Positions 24,620-25,173 of a stretch of 25,173 nt of DNA are shown one piece after another. The DNA is from Opitutia bacterium. Lineage in GTDB: Bacteria; Verrucomicrobiota; Verrucomicrobiae; Opitutales; Opitutaceae. Under the pieces are notes generated by a model. The model did not search any database, was not told the origin of the DNA, and worked only from the letters and a program-made list of their open reading frames with translations. The DNA is taken from positions 1 through 25,173 of the forward strand of contig CANEVO010000061.1 of NCBI GenBank assembly GCA_947442255.1. Reading direction: 5' to 3'. Each line of letters opens with the position of its first letter. Within the stretch, counting starts at the first letter, position 1. Made by a program: the position numbers and the translations under genes.

Positions 24620-25173
24620 ATGATCGAGCCACGCGATCTCACCGCCGTCCGTCCCCGTCCCCGGCGCTGGCTGCCGTTGCTGCGTGTTGCACTGCTGCTG
24701 ACGGTCGTTCGCTTCGTTCCGGCGCAGGAGGTGCAGCAGCACGGGCTTGTGTTTGAAAGCTGGGTGCGCGACACGTTTTTCGCCGGCTACCAACCGCCCA
24801 GCTACACGCAGCCGTGGGATATTCCCGCCGCGGCGAACACCGCCCACGGCCGGGTGCCCGTCAATCCCAAGGCGGTGAAATATGGCACGCCCGTCGACCT
24901 CGGCGATGCCCTGCGCCAGTTCGAAATCGACGAGCCCTTCGTGCTTATCATCGGATTCTGGCGACAGGAGGGCCCGGCCAAACGTTTCGTGAAGATCGTC
25001 GCCCCGCGCATCGAACCGGCGGCGTGGAAAAAGCTCTGGGGGCCAGTCACCCTGGCCGACCTTGAGCGGCTCGACGCCGTCATCAAGGACCGTTCGCTCA
25101 GCCCGGAGCAGGCCCGCGTCGCCGCCGCGAAGATCAAGAATGCCCCGCCCTTCACGCAGGCGACGATGGTGGT
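24620..25173 (+). CDS. Secreted protein of unrecognised family, 3' end beyond window
   Basis: From the ATG at 24620 the frame stays open to the window edge (184 codons, no stop). An arginine-rich start followed by WLPLLRVALLLTVVRFVPAQ (about 17-36) forms a signal peptide. The mature part begins GLVFESWVRDTFFAGY and contains dense conserved-looking stretches: YTQPWDIPAAANTAHG, VPVNPKAVKYGTPVDLGDAL, then DEPFVLIIGFWRQEG and LDAVIKD. The pattern of a charged WVRDTFF start, a DLGDALRQF helix and a hydrophobic FVLIIGFW strand reminds me of proteins with a restriction-endonuclease-like fold. However, I see no complete PD-(D/E)xK motif, so no function is claimed. AAAGG four bases before the ATG supports the start. 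It is divergent from the serine hydrolase. Confidence 0.7.
   Translation, partial: MIEPRDLTAVRPRPRRWLPLLRVALLLTVVRFVPAQEVQQHGLVFESWVRDTFFAGYQPPSYTQPWDIPAAANTAHGRVPVNPKAVKYGTPVDLGDALRQFEIDEPFVLIIGFWRQEGPAKRFVKIVAPRIEPAAWKKLWGPVTLADLERLDAVIKDRSLSPEQARVAAAKIKNAPPFTQATMV

Noticed and set aside
1..25173. CRISPR arrays, rRNA, tRNA, integrases, toxin-antitoxin pairs
   Set aside because: No direct-repeat/spacer arrays, conserved rRNA segments, tRNA-like cloverleaf or matching protein motifs were noticed on either strand.

Overview
The window is GC-rich and reads like a chromosomal piece of a Verrucomicrobium, most likely of the Opitutaceae type. The main evidence is three secreted dehydrogenases of the Planctomycete/Verrucomicrobium type (beta-propeller, HEAT repeats and a CxxCH cytochrome domain). 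Supporting evidence is a Tat-exported Gfo/Idh oxidoreductase, several large secreted alpha/beta hydrolases, and start codons preceded by pyrimidine-rich leaders instead of Shine-Dalgarno boxes. This placement rests on family recognition, not on a database search.

Layout, left to right. (1) 1-1132 is a scar: a decayed IS4-type transposase on the minus strand abuts, near 676, the in-frame 3' end of a neutral ceramidase gene on the plus strand. (2) 1176-4981, minus strand, holds a beta-CASP metallo-beta-lactamase RNase-like protein and a large exported esterase. The esterase has a second hydrolase domain that has lost its nucleophile. Between them lies a 53-codon plus-strand stub with a signal peptide. 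(3) 5277-10665 is a tandem pair of paralogous secreted cytochrome-dehydrogenases. Each is preceded, at exactly 108 nt, by the same 38-bp element starting TTGACA, and the pair ends in two tandem intrinsic terminators. (4) 10846-13648 holds an APC-type amino-acid permease converging on a Tat-exported Gfo/Idh/MocA oxidoreductase, with a perfect 12-bp hairpin between them. (5) 13649-14239 is a divergent intergenic region. Its right half is unusually rich in hairpins and carries a minus-strand intrinsic terminator with no recognisable gene behind it. (6) 14240-22249, plus strand, holds a third, larger heme dehydrogenase with an extra C-terminal beta-sandwich. After it come a LamG protein split by a predicted seven-bladed propeller, a D-aminoacylase-like amidohydrolase overlapping it by ATGA, and an ornithine cyclodeaminase/mu-crystallin family dehydrogenase. 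(7) 22502-25173 holds a secreted serine hydrolase (minus) and, divergently, a secreted protein of unknown family cut by the window edge.

Most products carry export signals. The set therefore looks like an envelope/periplasmic degradation and oxidation neighbourhood: hydrolases open ester or amide bonds, heme dehydrogenases oxidise products and pass electrons to the respiratory chain, and an amino-acid-type permease and a cytosolic NAD(P)-linked enzyme deal with what enters the cell. The most system-like unit is 17796-22249 (LamG-propeller, deacylase, OCD-like enzyme). Its substrate cannot be read from the sequence; an N-acyl amino acid or related amide is the simplest guess. No CRISPR array, rRNA, tRNA, integrase or replication origin was seen.
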